Source: Aurantibacter crassamenti
Lineage (GTDB): Bacteria > Bacteroidota > Bacteroidia > Flavobacteriales > Flavobacteriaceae
Assembly: GCF_016811105.1 (NCBI RefSeq)
Contig: NZ_JAFBGM010000001.1
Span: 124,001-188,000, forward strand
Length of the DNA stretch: 64,000 nt
Direction: 5' to 3'
The notes below the pieces were generated by a model, which saw nothing but the letters and a program-made list of their open reading frames with translations, was not told where the DNA came from and made no database searches. Made by a program: the position numbers and the translations under genes. Below are positions 17,640-26,699 of the stretch, one piece after another (within the stretch, counting starts at the first letter, position 1; each line of letters starts with the position of its first letter).

Positions 17640-19019
17640 TTAAAGTTCAACATTTAATAATTGTCCTGTCAATTGTAATAATTGTAACTCTGCAAGCTTA
17701 GCATCATATTTGGCAAGATTTTTATTTGTTTGCGCATTAAGTAAATTAATTTGTGCTTGTCTGAACTCAATAGAAGTAATTTGGCCCAACTGGAACTGTT
17801 CTTTAGAACGTTCAAAATTATTAATGTTGGTAAGTACATTTTGCTCTTGAATCTGAAAAATGGTTAATCGATTCTCATATATAGCTCGCGCATTCTGCAT
17901 ATCTCTATTAACTTCTAACAATACTTGTTCTTTCAATAACCCTTGATTTTCATACGCTATTTTTGCGTTTTTCACTTGAACGGTAGTACTACCTCCGTCA
18001 AAAAGATTCCAAGAAAGACTAGCACCTAAAACAAAATTTCTAGTGTTTTCACTATTGGTACCTGGAAAAAACGCTGACGCTGCAGATTGATTCAGTCCCC
18101 AACCATAAGTACCTGAGACTCCCAATGTAGGTAGGTAACCCGATTTACTAACTTTAATATCATAGGCATTTATTGCTAGATTCTTCTCAGTTTGTAAAAG
18201 TGCCACATTATTCAAATCAGCTTGAGACATATACTCTTCTAATTGAATTTTAGGAATAAAATTTACTAAGGTATCTACTTCGTAAACTTGATTTAAATCT
18301 TGATTAAGCAATACACTTAAATCGCGTTTTGTATTTTCAAGCTGTTGTTTTGTGTTCAATAAATTAATACTATCATTAGTAACATCAACTTGGGCATTTA
18401 AGATGTCTAATTTAGTATTCTGCCCGTATTCAAATGCATATTCTGCCCGTGTAATTCGCTGTGTAGATATTTCTAATGCTTGTTGTAATACGTTTTCATT
18501 TTCGGTAAGTCTAGCAATTTCAAAATAAACACCAAACAATTGTAAAATTGTATTTTCAATTGTTTCTCTTGCCTGCAGCTCACTTAATTGGTATTGCTCT
18601 TTCAAACGTTTGTAATTATAAAAACGCCCTAAACCATCAAATAAAGTATAATTTGCAGTTAATGCAGTGTTATAACGTTGCGCTTCTGCTTTGTATATAT
18701 CTGTATCCGGAAAAGGGATAATATCACCAGAATCGGGATCAGTTGTAGTACGCCCTGGAAATTCAATGTTATTATCATCTCTTTGATAATTAGCACCTGC
18801 ACTACCAGTAAGTGTGGGCAGAAAACCTGAATTTAGAACTCCTTTATTGTTTTCAGCTATTTCTACTTGATTATTAGCTACTTTAATTCCGAAGTTATTC
18901 TCGAGTGCTAAGTTGACAGCCTCTTCTTTAGAAAGTATATTTTCTTGTGCAAAAAAAGTACTAGTAACAACTAGCGAAAGTATTGTGCTTAGATATAAAT
19001 TTTTCATTCTTGTATGCAT
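17640..19019 (-). CDS. TolC-family outer-membrane efflux protein
   Basis: The 459-aa protein has a signal peptide and two repeated outer-membrane-factor halves: EAVNLALENNFGIKVANNQ near the start and long helical coiled segments with LFDGLGRFYNYKR and LFDGGSTTVQVKNAK. It would form the trimeric channel of the RND pump encoded just upstream. Met5 (ATG at 19007) gives a more typical signal peptide, so translation may start there. The gap to the pump gene is 53 bp and all three efflux genes share a strand. Confidence 0.92.
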   Translation of the reverse strand: MHTRMKNLYLSTILSLVVTSTFFAQENILSKEEAVNLALENNFGIKVANNQVEIAENNKGVLNSGFLPTLTGSAGANYQRDDNNIEFPGRTTTDPDSGDIIPFPDTDIYKAEAQRYNTALTANYTLFDGLGRFYNYKRLKEQYQLSELQARETIENTILQLFGVYFEIARLTENENVLQQALEISTQRITRAEYAFEYGQNTKLDILNAQVDVTNDSINLLNTKQQLENTKRDLSVLLNQDLNQVYEVDTLVNFIPKIQLEEYMSQADLNNVALLQTEKNLAINAYDIKVSKSGYLPTLGVSGTYGWGLNQSAASAFFPGTNSENTRNFVLGASLSWNLFDGGSTTVQVKNAKIAYENQGLLKEQVLLEVNRDMQNARAIYENRLTIFQIQEQNVLTNINNFERSKEQFQLGQITSIEFRQAQINLLNAQTNKNLAKYDAKLAELQLLQLTGQLLNVEL

Positions 19020-19072
19020 TCTTAATCATTGGGGAGTTGAAACTAAATTCCGCTAGCTATTAATTGCTGAGT

Positions 19073-22000
19073 TTAATCACTTGTTGGTATAGATTTTTGA
19101 CCTTGAAGGTGCAAATCATCTTGTTGTTCTTTAATAGCTCTTTCAACCTCTTCTTTTGTAATATCATTACCCGTTGCCAACCATTTTGCACTCACTTTTA
19201 TCTTGTTACTAAAAGATAAAAACAATGGCAAGGCTAACAATGTTAATACCGTAGCAAAGCCAATACCATATGCAATTGAAATTGCCATAGGCTTTAAAAA
19301 TTGTGCTTGTCTACTAGTTTCGAATAATAAGGGTGTTAAACCTGCAATTGTAGTAATTGAGGTTAAAAAGATAGCTCTAAAACGAGATTTACCAGCTTCA
19401 TAAATTGCATCGTCAAACTTCATTCCAAGTCGCAAGTTTGTATTGAACTTGCCTATTAATACGAGCCCATCATTCACCATAATACCGATTAAAGCGATTA
19501 TACCTAATAACGACAATATATTTACTGGAAAATCATGGATCCAATGCCCCCATACTACCGCTGTTAAACTAAACGGAATTAGCAAAATCAATAATAAAGG
19601 CTGACTAAAACTTCTAAAAGTAAATGCAATTGTTATGTAGATTAAAGCGAGAACTGATAAGCCAACAAATTTTAAAGATCCTACCAATTTACCTTGCTCT
19701 CTACTTTGCCCTTCATATGAAGCCGTCACTGAGTGATATTTCGATTGAATTTCGGGCATAATTTCATCTCGAATTTGGTTCATAACATCAGTCGGACTAT
19801 CCTTTGGATCTTTCATATCTGCAGAAACTTGAATTTCACGCCTACCTTCAAGTCTATTTATTGCAACATCACCTCTTTCAATTACATAACTGGCAATTTC
19901 TTTTAAAGGAACCCTATTGCCGCTAGGAGTAACAATTCGCATTTCATCTAAATCTGCAATCGAAGATCGATTCTCACGGTCATACCGTACCCAAACTCGA
20001 ATTTCATCTTGACCTCTTTGAAAACGTTGTGCTTGAGAACCAAAGAATCCAGCACGAACTTGATTCATTATACTTCTTAAATCAAGACCTAACAAATAAG
20101 CATTTTCTTTTAATTCTAAGCGTATTTCCTTAATCCCAGCAGGATCATTATCTGCTATATCCTTAAGGGTTGGGTTATTAATTAAAGCTGTTTTTAATTC
20201 TAGTTTAGCAGCTTTTAATTCTTCAATATTATTGCCTAAAAGCGAAACAGAAACCGGTGACCCACCAAAATTTCCTCCAGACCCATAAATCAAACTTTCA
20301 ACCCCAATTACAGGCCCTACCAATTCTGCCAATCTATTGGTAACCAAATCAGCTTTTATGGCATCTGGCCGCTCTTCACCTGGCAACAGATTGATTGTTA
20401 AAGTTGCCGCTGCTGATCCAGGACCTACTCTTTTTATTACATTTTCAAATAAAATTTTATCAGTCCCAGCTAAATATTTTTTCGTTAATTCTTGGTTAAC
20501 AATCTCAGCATTATCTTCTATTAGTGAGATAATTGAATCTGTCACTTTTTCGTTAGTTCCATTTGGCATCAATAATTCAATTGAAACTCTATCACTAGCT
20601 ATTCTAGGAAAGAAAGCAGTTCTTACAATACCCCCACCAACAGAACCTAAAGTTAAAATGAGAGCCATAGCAAAAATACCAAAGGTCAATACTTTGTATT
20701 TTAAGGCAAACTTCAATGTTGGTGCATACATATTATCACGCATCCACTTCATAAATCGATCACCCATTTCATTGATAATCCTTAGTTTACCAAAAGCCCT
20801 ACCAATAGCAGTTTTAGGTGTTTTATCAGTAGGCTGTAATGCTTTTGAATGCGCTAAATGAGCAGGTAAAATAATTAAAGCTTCAACTAGTGATACTGCT
20901 AGAGTAAGTATTACAATGACAGAGACTTCACCAAAAAATTCTCCAATTCTACTATCTAAAAACAAGAAAATTGAAAAAGCCAAAATAGTAGTAATAATGG
21001 CTGAAATAATCGGAGGCAACACCTCTAAAGTTCCATCAATAGCAGCATCAACAGGAGACTTCCCCTTTTCGTAATGCTGATAAATATTTTCAGCTATAAC
21101 AATTCCATCATCAACGAGAATACCTATTACGATTATCATTCCGAATAATGAAAGAACGTTAATAGTAACATCAAAGAAACCAGCAAAAATAAACATCCCT
21201 AAAAATGCAACAGGAAGGCCAAATGCCACCCAAAATGCCAATCGTGTATTTAAGAATAATGATAAAAAGATAAGTACAAGCAACATTCCTTGCCATGCGT
21301 TTTTAACCAATAAATCTGTTCTACCCTTTAAAGTTTTAGATAAATCACTGACAATACTTAAGGTTACATTATCATACTTCTGATTAAACTCTTCAATATA
21401 CTCTTTTACCTTATCCGCAGATGTTATAAGATCTTCTGTATTGGTACTCGTAATTGTTGTATTTACAGAAAGGTTACCATTAAAATAAGATGCATTCGGA
21501 GTTTCAGAAAATCGATCTCTGATTACGGCAACATCTTTTAAACGAACTGTTTGCCCAGAAGGATTAGCACGCACTATAATATTTGATAATTCATCACCAT
21601 AATACGAACGGTTATTTGCTCGAATTAAATACTCTTCTGCACTAGTTTTAATTGTACCACCAGTCACCAGAATATTTGCGTTAGCAACTGCATTCGAAAC
21701 TTCTGTGAAAGAAATATTATATGCCAATAAACGATTTTCATCAACCGCTATTTCAATTTCTTCATCGGGGTATCCTGAAATTTCAATTTGCGAAATACCA
21801 TCAATAGCACGAATATCATTTTCAACTTCTCTACCAATTTGTTTTAAGGTTGCTAACGGAATTTGACTACCACTAATAGCAAAGCCAATGGTCTGCCGAA
21901 CTACCTCAAGTTTAGAAACAATAAGCGGTTCCATACCTGTTGGAAAAGTAGGTACTCTATCAACAGCGTTTTTAACTTCGAGTAACATGAAATCAATATC

Positions 22001-22300
22001 TCTACCTTTTTCAATCTCAACATTAATGCTTCCACTATTTTCTCGTGATGTTGAAGTTACCCGATCAACCCCTTCTAATCCTTTTAAGTTATCTTCGATT
22101 TTTAGAACAATACCCTCTTCAACTTCTTGTGGAGAAGCTCCTGGATAGGTAATGGCAATCGAAATATTTTTTGAATCGGTAAGTGGAAAAAATGATGATT
22201 TAAGCGAAACCGCACCTACAATTCCAAAAACTGCAAAAGCCAATATCAGCACTGTAACAGCTACATGATATCGTATAAAATACTCTATTAACTTGCGCAT
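19073..22300 (-). CDS. RND-family efflux transporter, inner-membrane pump
   Basis: This 1075-aa HAE1/AcrB-type permease has 12 expected membrane helices in two repeats, large periplasmic loops, and motifs such as TITYPGAS-like AITYPGASPQEVEEGI, GILVDDGIVIAENIY in helix 4 (paired acidic residues for proton relay) and GIMVNDGLVLIGKFN in the second half. It exports drugs or metabolites using the proton motive force. Its ATG overlaps the adaptor stop (TAATG), a sign of coupled translation. The second-half counterpart of the DD pair is ND, as usual. Confidence 0.94.
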   Translation of the reverse strand: MRKLIEYFIRYHVAVTVLILAFAVFGIVGAVSLKSSFFPLTDSKNISIAITYPGASPQEVEEGIVLKIEDNLKGLEGVDRVTSTSRENSGSINVEIEKGRDIDFMLLEVKNAVDRVPTFPTGMEPLIVSKLEVVRQTIGFAISGSQIPLATLKQIGREVENDIRAIDGISQIEISGYPDEEIEIAVDENRLLAYNISFTEVSNAVANANILVTGGTIKTSAEEYLIRANNRSYYGDELSNIIVRANPSGQTVRLKDVAVIRDRFSETPNASYFNGNLSVNTTITSTNTEDLITSADKVKEYIEEFNQKYDNVTLSIVSDLSKTLKGRTDLLVKNAWQGMLLVLIFLSLFLNTRLAFWVAFGLPVAFLGMFIFAGFFDVTINVLSLFGMIIVIGILVDDGIVIAENIYQHYEKGKSPVDAAIDGTLEVLPPIISAIITTILAFSIFLFLDSRIGEFFGEVSVIVILTLAVSLVEALIILPAHLAHSKALQPTDKTPKTAIGRAFGKLRIINEMGDRFMKWMRDNMYAPTLKFALKYKVLTFGIFAMALILTLGSVGGGIVRTAFFPRIASDRVSIELLMPNGTNEKVTDSIISLIEDNAEIVNQELTKKYLAGTDKILFENVIKRVGPGSAAATLTINLLPGEERPDAIKADLVTNRLAELVGPVIGVESLIYGSGGNFGGSPVSVSLLGNNIEELKAAKLELKTALINNPTLKDIADNDPAGIKEIRLELKENAYLLGLDLRSIMNQVRAGFFGSQAQRFQRGQDEIRVWVRYDRENRSSIADLDEMRIVTPSGNRVPLKEIASYVIERGDVAINRLEGRREIQVSADMKDPKDSPTDVMNQIRDEIMPEIQSKYHSVTASYEGQSREQGKLVGSLKFVGLSVLALIYITIAFTFRSFSQPLLLILLIPFSLTAVVWGHWIHDFPVNILSLLGIIALIGIMVNDGLVLIGKFNTNLRLGMKFDDAIYEAGKSRFRAIFLTSITTIAGLTPLLFETSRQAQFLKPMAISIAYGIGFATVLTLLALPLFLSFSNKIKVSAKWLATGNDITKEEVERAIKEQQDDLHLQGQKSIPTSD

Positions 22301-23436
22301 TATTTGTCGGTATTTGTAGATTCATCTTCATAGATTCGTACTGCCATACCAGTATAGGCCCCTAAGATGGGTTTAGACACGATAACTGTTCCGTTTGGCA
22401 CATCTTTCAACACCACTTTCTTTTCAGTGAAATAAACAGGCTTTACGTCAATCAAATCTAAAATGGTATCTCTAACTACAAATATCTTATCACCTTCAAG
22501 CAAAAGGCCTCTATCAACTTCAATTGCATCTGTTTCATTTCTAGCATCAAGGTTAGCTTCAAGATACATACCTTCTCTCAAATCACTATTTTTCACCTCA
22601 ATAAATGCCTTTATAGTTTGTGATGCCTGATCTACGCTCCCATTAATTCTTGCAACTTTACCTACATACTTTTTATTTTCACCTAAAGAGGATAATTCAA
22701 CATTTTCCCCAATCTTAAGTAAGTCACTAAAATTTTTACTTACAGCAACTTCTAATTCATAAACATCGGTATTAATAAATTCACCCAATTTTTGTCCGGA
22801 TCTGACCAGTGTTCCTTCTGTTACTAAAGTTTCAGTAAGTACACCATTAAATGGGGCTGAAATTCTATATTTAGAAAGTCGTTGCTCAAGATTTTTAACG
22901 TTATAATAGGTTGTAAGAATACCACGACCACTAATAAAAAACTTTTCTTTCTCTGAAACCATTTCTGGTAATTCAGGAGTAGATTTATTCAAATCAAAAC
23001 CAGTAAGATAAGACTGCCACTTAGGAAATAAATCAGGATAATCTAAGCGCAAATCGGGCATAATAGCCGTCAACTGATTATATAGATTACTTTTTGCAGA
23101 TTGTACACTAGCGGCATATTCTGAAGCATCGATACTAATTATTGTTTCACCTGACCGAAAAGTTTCTCCGGTCTTAAATAATTTATTGCCTCTTTTAAAT
23201 ACACCTTGTACCTCAGCATACAATTCAACCCTATTTTTTGCTACAAGGTTTCCATTGGCGGGCACTATAATAGCTACATCAGAATTTTGAACTGTTTCTG
23301 CAAATACAGTTTTGACAACTTTCTGCGCCTTAGGCGTAAAAGTTTTTTTACTGTCTATTATAAGGTTAGCACCATAAAATGCCCCAATAATTAATAAGAC
23401 ACCTATTATTGATAGTATAATTTTTCTAGTATTCAT
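22300..23436 (-). CDS. RND efflux periplasmic adaptor (HlyD/MFP family)
   Basis: The 378-aa protein has one N-terminal membrane segment (residues 6-26), a barrel-sandwich region (VPANGNLVAKNRVELYAEVQ and YRISAPFNGVLTETLVTEGT), a short alpha-hairpin and a C-terminal beta-barrel (NVELSSLGENKKYVGKVARI). It links the pump to the TolC-like channel. It is the first gene of the three-gene operon. No TetR-type or two-component regulator lies next to it. Confidence 0.92.
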   Translation of the reverse strand: MNTRKIILSIIGVLLIIGAFYGANLIIDSKKTFTPKAQKVVKTVFAETVQNSDVAIIVPANGNLVAKNRVELYAEVQGVFKRGNKLFKTGETFRSGETIISIDASEYAASVQSAKSNLYNQLTAIMPDLRLDYPDLFPKWQSYLTGFDLNKSTPELPEMVSEKEKFFISGRGILTTYYNVKNLEQRLSKYRISAPFNGVLTETLVTEGTLVRSGQKLGEFINTDVYELEVAVSKNFSDLLKIGENVELSSLGENKKYVGKVARINGSVDQASQTIKAFIEVKNSDLREGMYLEANLDARNETDAIEVDRGLLLEGDKIFVVRDTILDLIDVKPVYFTEKKVVLKDVPNGTVIVSKPILGAYTGMAVRIYEDESTNTDK

Positions 23437-23567
23437 GTATTGGTATGGAAGTTTGATTCTATTTAAGACTACAAAACTATCTATTAGTTTAGGCTATTAA
23501 AGTTAAACATATCTTAAATGTGAATTACCAACATGAATAGATTTACAAAAGGTTCAAATTTTTGCAT

Positions 23568-23596
23568 AAAAAAAGGGATACAATATGTATCCCTTT
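23568..23596 (-). terminator. Terminator after first LRR gene
   Basis: AAAGGGATA and TATCCCTTT form a 9-bp stem; on the minus strand it is followed by a T run. It ends the transcript of the LRR gene at 23619-24503. Confidence 0.85.
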
Positions 23597-23618
23597 ATAA
23601 TTACTATTTATTTTAAGT

Positions 23619-24503
23619 CTATTCTTCTACGTCTTCAAACTTGTTGTTTGCCATACCAGAATTATCGATTTCATGAAGTTGCTTATACTTAATATTCAAT
23701 TGCAAATCATCAGTATCAAAAGCTACTAAATCTACACTTTCCATCTCCTTCAAACTCTCAAAAGAGCTAAAACCATTACCTTGAAGTTGTACAAATTGTA
23801 GGTCTTTTAAAGTTTCTATTCCCTCAGGAACTTTACCATTAAAGTTATTGAAAGACAACATTAATTCAGACAAGTTTTTCATGTGACTAAAGCTAAAGTT
23901 AATCTCGCCCTCTAGTTTATTACCAGCAACACTAAAATTTGTAAGATTAGTTAAATCAGCAACTGTAGCTGGTAAATTACCTTCAAAATAATTATTAGAA
24001 AGATCAAGAATCTTAAGGTTTTTAGCAGCAGCTAAACCTGCTGGTATGTCACCTTCTAATTTATTATCAAACAAAATTAATTCTTCTAATTGTTGTAAGG
24101 CAGTAAAGTTCTCAGGTAGTTTACCTTTTAATCCGTTCATCTCTAATTTTACAACCTTGAGTTTAGAAAGGTTAGCAATAACTGCAGGTAAGTTACCTTC
24201 TAGGTTATTAAAAGCTAAATCTAAAACTTCTAAGTTTTTTAGGTTTTTGATACTATTTGGTATCGAACCTATTAAATTATTCTTGTACAGATTTAAGCCA
24301 ACAACATGGTTGTCTAATATATCTACACCATACCATTGATTGGCAGGTAATTTCAGGTTCCATTGTACCAGCCAAGAATCACCTTTGGTGGCATTGTACA
24401 AATCAATTAAGGCTTTCTTTTCAGAATCTGGCAACTGCGCTTGAATAGCAGTTTGAAAGAAAAAGATGAAAAGAAATGAAGCATAAAGTAGTTTTTTGGT
24501 CAT
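23619..24503 (-). CDS. Secreted plant-type leucine-rich-repeat protein (paralogue 1)
   Basis: The 294-aa protein has a signal peptide (to about residue 22, IQAQ) and an N-cap resembling plant LRRNT domains (EKKALIDLYNATKGDSW). About seven to eight 23-24-residue repeats of the plant-specific form LxxLxLxxNxLxGxIP follow, e.g. LEVLDLAFNNLEGNLPAVI. The tail ends GMANNKFEDVEE, a motif shared with the two paralogues upstream. Likely exported or surface-located and binding a protein or glycan (inference). It is separated from the other two by a terminator, so is transcribed alone. Confidence 0.88.
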   Translation of the reverse strand: MTKKLLYASFLFIFFFQTAIQAQLPDSEKKALIDLYNATKGDSWLVQWNLKLPANQWYGVDILDNHVVGLNLYKNNLIGSIPNSIKNLKNLEVLDLAFNNLEGNLPAVIANLSKLKVVKLEMNGLKGKLPENFTALQQLEELILFDNKLEGDIPAGLAAAKNLKILDLSNNYFEGNLPATVADLTNLTNFSVAGNKLEGEINFSFSHMKNLSELMLSFNNFNGKVPEGIETLKDLQFVQLQGNGFSSFESLKEMESVDLVAFDTDDLQLNIKYKQLHEIDNSGMANNKFEDVEE

Positions 24504-24677
24504 AATTATTAGATTTTGGGTTACAATATAAATTCACTTATCATGTACATAATTAAAGGTCAACATGACCTCGTTAAAAGTTTCAAATTGCAAATAGTGA
24601 ACTGATTGTTAGTCCTTAACGTAATAAATCCGATTTTATGATATTTTTATCGATTTTTTTTTAGTTTTTCAGAAACA

Positions 24678-24705
24678 AAAAAGGGGTGCATTGCGCACCC
24701 CTTTT
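24678..24705 (-). terminator. Terminator after the LRR2 gene
   Basis: AAAAGGGGTGC pairs with GCACCCCTTTT around a short loop, with a T-rich tail on the minus strand. It separates LRR paralogues 2 and 3 from paralogue 1. Confidence 0.88.
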
Positions 24706-24732
24706 AACCAAACTAACTAAAGTTACACACAA

Positions 24733-25638
24733 CTACTCACTTTCTTCATCATCGAATTTAGTATCTGCCATACGGGTTTTACTAAAATTGACATCTTTAA
24801 AATCTATATTTAAATCTTCTTTATTATCATAGTCAAACACCAAGAACTGTTTTGAGTCTAAATACTCTAAACTCTTGAATGAATCGAATTTATTATTTTG
24901 AATTTGAAAAACTTCAAGACTAGCCAACTGACCAAACTCCATTGGTATCTCTCCTCTGAATTCATTGTTTGCTAAGACCAGTTCTTTTAATTTTGACAGA
25001 TTACCTAATTGCCTTGGAATAGAACCTTCTAATGCATTTTCAAATAGGCCTAGACTTTCTAATTTTGATAAACTACCAAGAGAGTTTGGAATAACTCCAA
25101 CGAGTTTATTACTTGATAGATTTAATATTTTTAAATTTTGAATTTGCCCTAAAGACTCTGGAATAGATCCGGATATAAAATTATTAAATGCTGTAAACTC
25201 TTTCAGATTTTTCAAGTTTCCTATTTCCGTAGGAAGCGTACCTTCAATTCTATTCATTTCAATTTTAAGGACAGCTAAATTTGAAAGCTCAGTTAAAGTG
25301 ACAGGCAATTGACCTTCTATATTGTTAAATGCTAAATTTAAATATCTTAATTTTTCAAGGTTTTTAATACTTCCTGGCAAACTGCCTTTTAAATTATTTC
25401 TGAATAAATTAATTTCTACAACATGATTATTTAAAACTTTTACCCCATGCCACTTGGCCACTGGTTCTTCTAGATTCCATTTCTGATTCCAAGCATTTCC
25501 ATCTAAGGCATTATATAAATCAACCAGAACGTCTTTCTCATTAGAGGACACCTGGGCAATCATATTGCTTGTAACAGTGATACACATCAAAGCTACCATC
25601 AGCGAAAATTTACTCATATTTATTTTTTTACGCATCAT
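24733..25638 (-). CDS. Secreted plant-type leucine-rich-repeat protein (paralogue 2)
   Basis: The 301-aa product has a signal peptide (cleavage near SNMIAQ), the same N-cap (EKDVLVDLYNALDGNAW), and about eight plant-type LRRs with clear GxIPxxLGxLxxL spacing (SIPESLGQIQNLKILNLSSN). The C-terminal tail carries TRMADTKFDDEESE. Translation may start at Met8 (MSKFSL). The gap to the upstream paralogue is 9 bp, so paralogues 3 and 2 form an operon. No T9SS C-terminal domain is seen. Confidence 0.88.
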   Translation of the reverse strand: MMRKKINMSKFSLMVALMCITVTSNMIAQVSSNEKDVLVDLYNALDGNAWNQKWNLEEPVAKWHGVKVLNNHVVEINLFRNNLKGSLPGSIKNLEKLRYLNLAFNNIEGQLPVTLTELSNLAVLKIEMNRIEGTLPTEIGNLKNLKEFTAFNNFISGSIPESLGQIQNLKILNLSSNKLVGVIPNSLGSLSKLESLGLFENALEGSIPRQLGNLSKLKELVLANNEFRGEIPMEFGQLASLEVFQIQNNKFDSFKSLEYLDSKQFLVFDYDNKEDLNIDFKDVNFSKTRMADTKFDDEESE

Positions 25639-25647
25639 CGTCTAGCT

Positions 25648-26544
25648 TTAATTTTGGTCTTCTTCAAATTTTGTGTCTGCCGTTCTAATTTCTGTATTCA
25701 AATAGAAATCTTTAAAACTTCCCTCAGAAATATGCTGTTCTTCTTTATAATCTATTAATGCAATTTCAGATTCTTGAGGTATACTATTTTTTAGATGTAG
25801 TTGATCGAAACTATTATTTTGTAATTGAACTACTTTCAACTTAGGCAATGTAAAGATTGCCGTTGGAAATTTTCCTTGGAAATTATTTTCTGCTACAACT
25901 AATGATTTTAGGTTTTTCAGATTGCTAAGATTGTTTGGTATTTCACCTTCAAACTTATTATTATTTAATTCTAGCCTTTTCAAATTAATTAGTTCACCTA
26001 AACCTATTGGTAGCACACCAGACAAAGAATTATCGGAAATTGATATTATTTCTAAATTCTCAAGCTTATTAATATCATTAGGAATTTTGCCAGTCAACTT
26101 GTTATAAAACAAATCAAGTATTCTTAATTTCTTAAGCTTTACTATTTCATTCGGAATTTCACCTGTTAGCTCATTTTTACCAAAACGTAATACTTCTAAA
26201 CGTTTCATTTTAGTTATTGAGTTTGGTATTTGTCCATTAACTTTATTGAATGCAATATCTAACACACGTAATTTTGTCAAATCTCCTAAAGATTCAGGCA
26301 ACTGTCCACTTAGGTTATTATCCATTAAGTAAATACCTACAACATTTCCATTTTCAACCTCAATTCCACTCCATGTAGAAATCGGTTCATTTACATTCCA
26401 TTGATTATACCAATTTTCACCGTTAGTACTTATATATAAATCAATAAGTGCTTGCTTCTCATTATTAGGCACCATTGCAGTCAAAAATTGACAAGCAATT
26501 AAGAATAAAAATAAATGTAGTTTTGTGTTCATTTTCAAATACAT
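25648..26544 (-). CDS. Secreted plant-type leucine-rich-repeat protein (paralogue 3)
   Basis: The 298-aa product (Met5 at 26532 gives a more typical signal peptide) has the same domain order: signal peptide, N-cap NEKQALIDLYISTNGENW, about seven to eight plant-type LRRs (NLKRLELNNNKFEGEIPNNL) and a tail with IRTADTKFEEDQN. It heads the two-gene LRR operon. Repeat sequence differs enough from the other two to show an old duplication. Ligand unknown. Confidence 0.88.
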   Translation of the reverse strand: MYLKMNTKLHLFLFLIACQFLTAMVPNNEKQALIDLYISTNGENWYNQWNVNEPISTWSGIEVENGNVVGIYLMDNNLSGQLPESLGDLTKLRVLDIAFNKVNGQIPNSITKMKRLEVLRFGKNELTGEIPNEIVKLKKLRILDLFYNKLTGKIPNDINKLENLEIISISDNSLSGVLPIGLGELINLKRLELNNNKFEGEIPNNLSNLKNLKSLVVAENNFQGKFPTAIFTLPKLKVVQLQNNSFDQLHLKNSIPQESEIALIDYKEEQHISEGSFKDFYLNTEIRTADTKFEEDQN

Positions 26545-26699
26545 AACAATCTAAATATCTTCAAGTTTCATCAGAATTATCTTACAAATTAACTTTTACA
26601 CAAGCTAAAAAACAAATAATATCGACGAACGGTAACTTTTTGTTGTGAAAGTATCTAAAAGTGTGGTAAAAAAAATAAACGGCTCATTTAGCCAACAAA

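Noticed and set aside
24046-24448. Plus-strand frames across the LRR genes
   Set aside because: They are shadows of the repeat codons of the minus-strand LRR genes.
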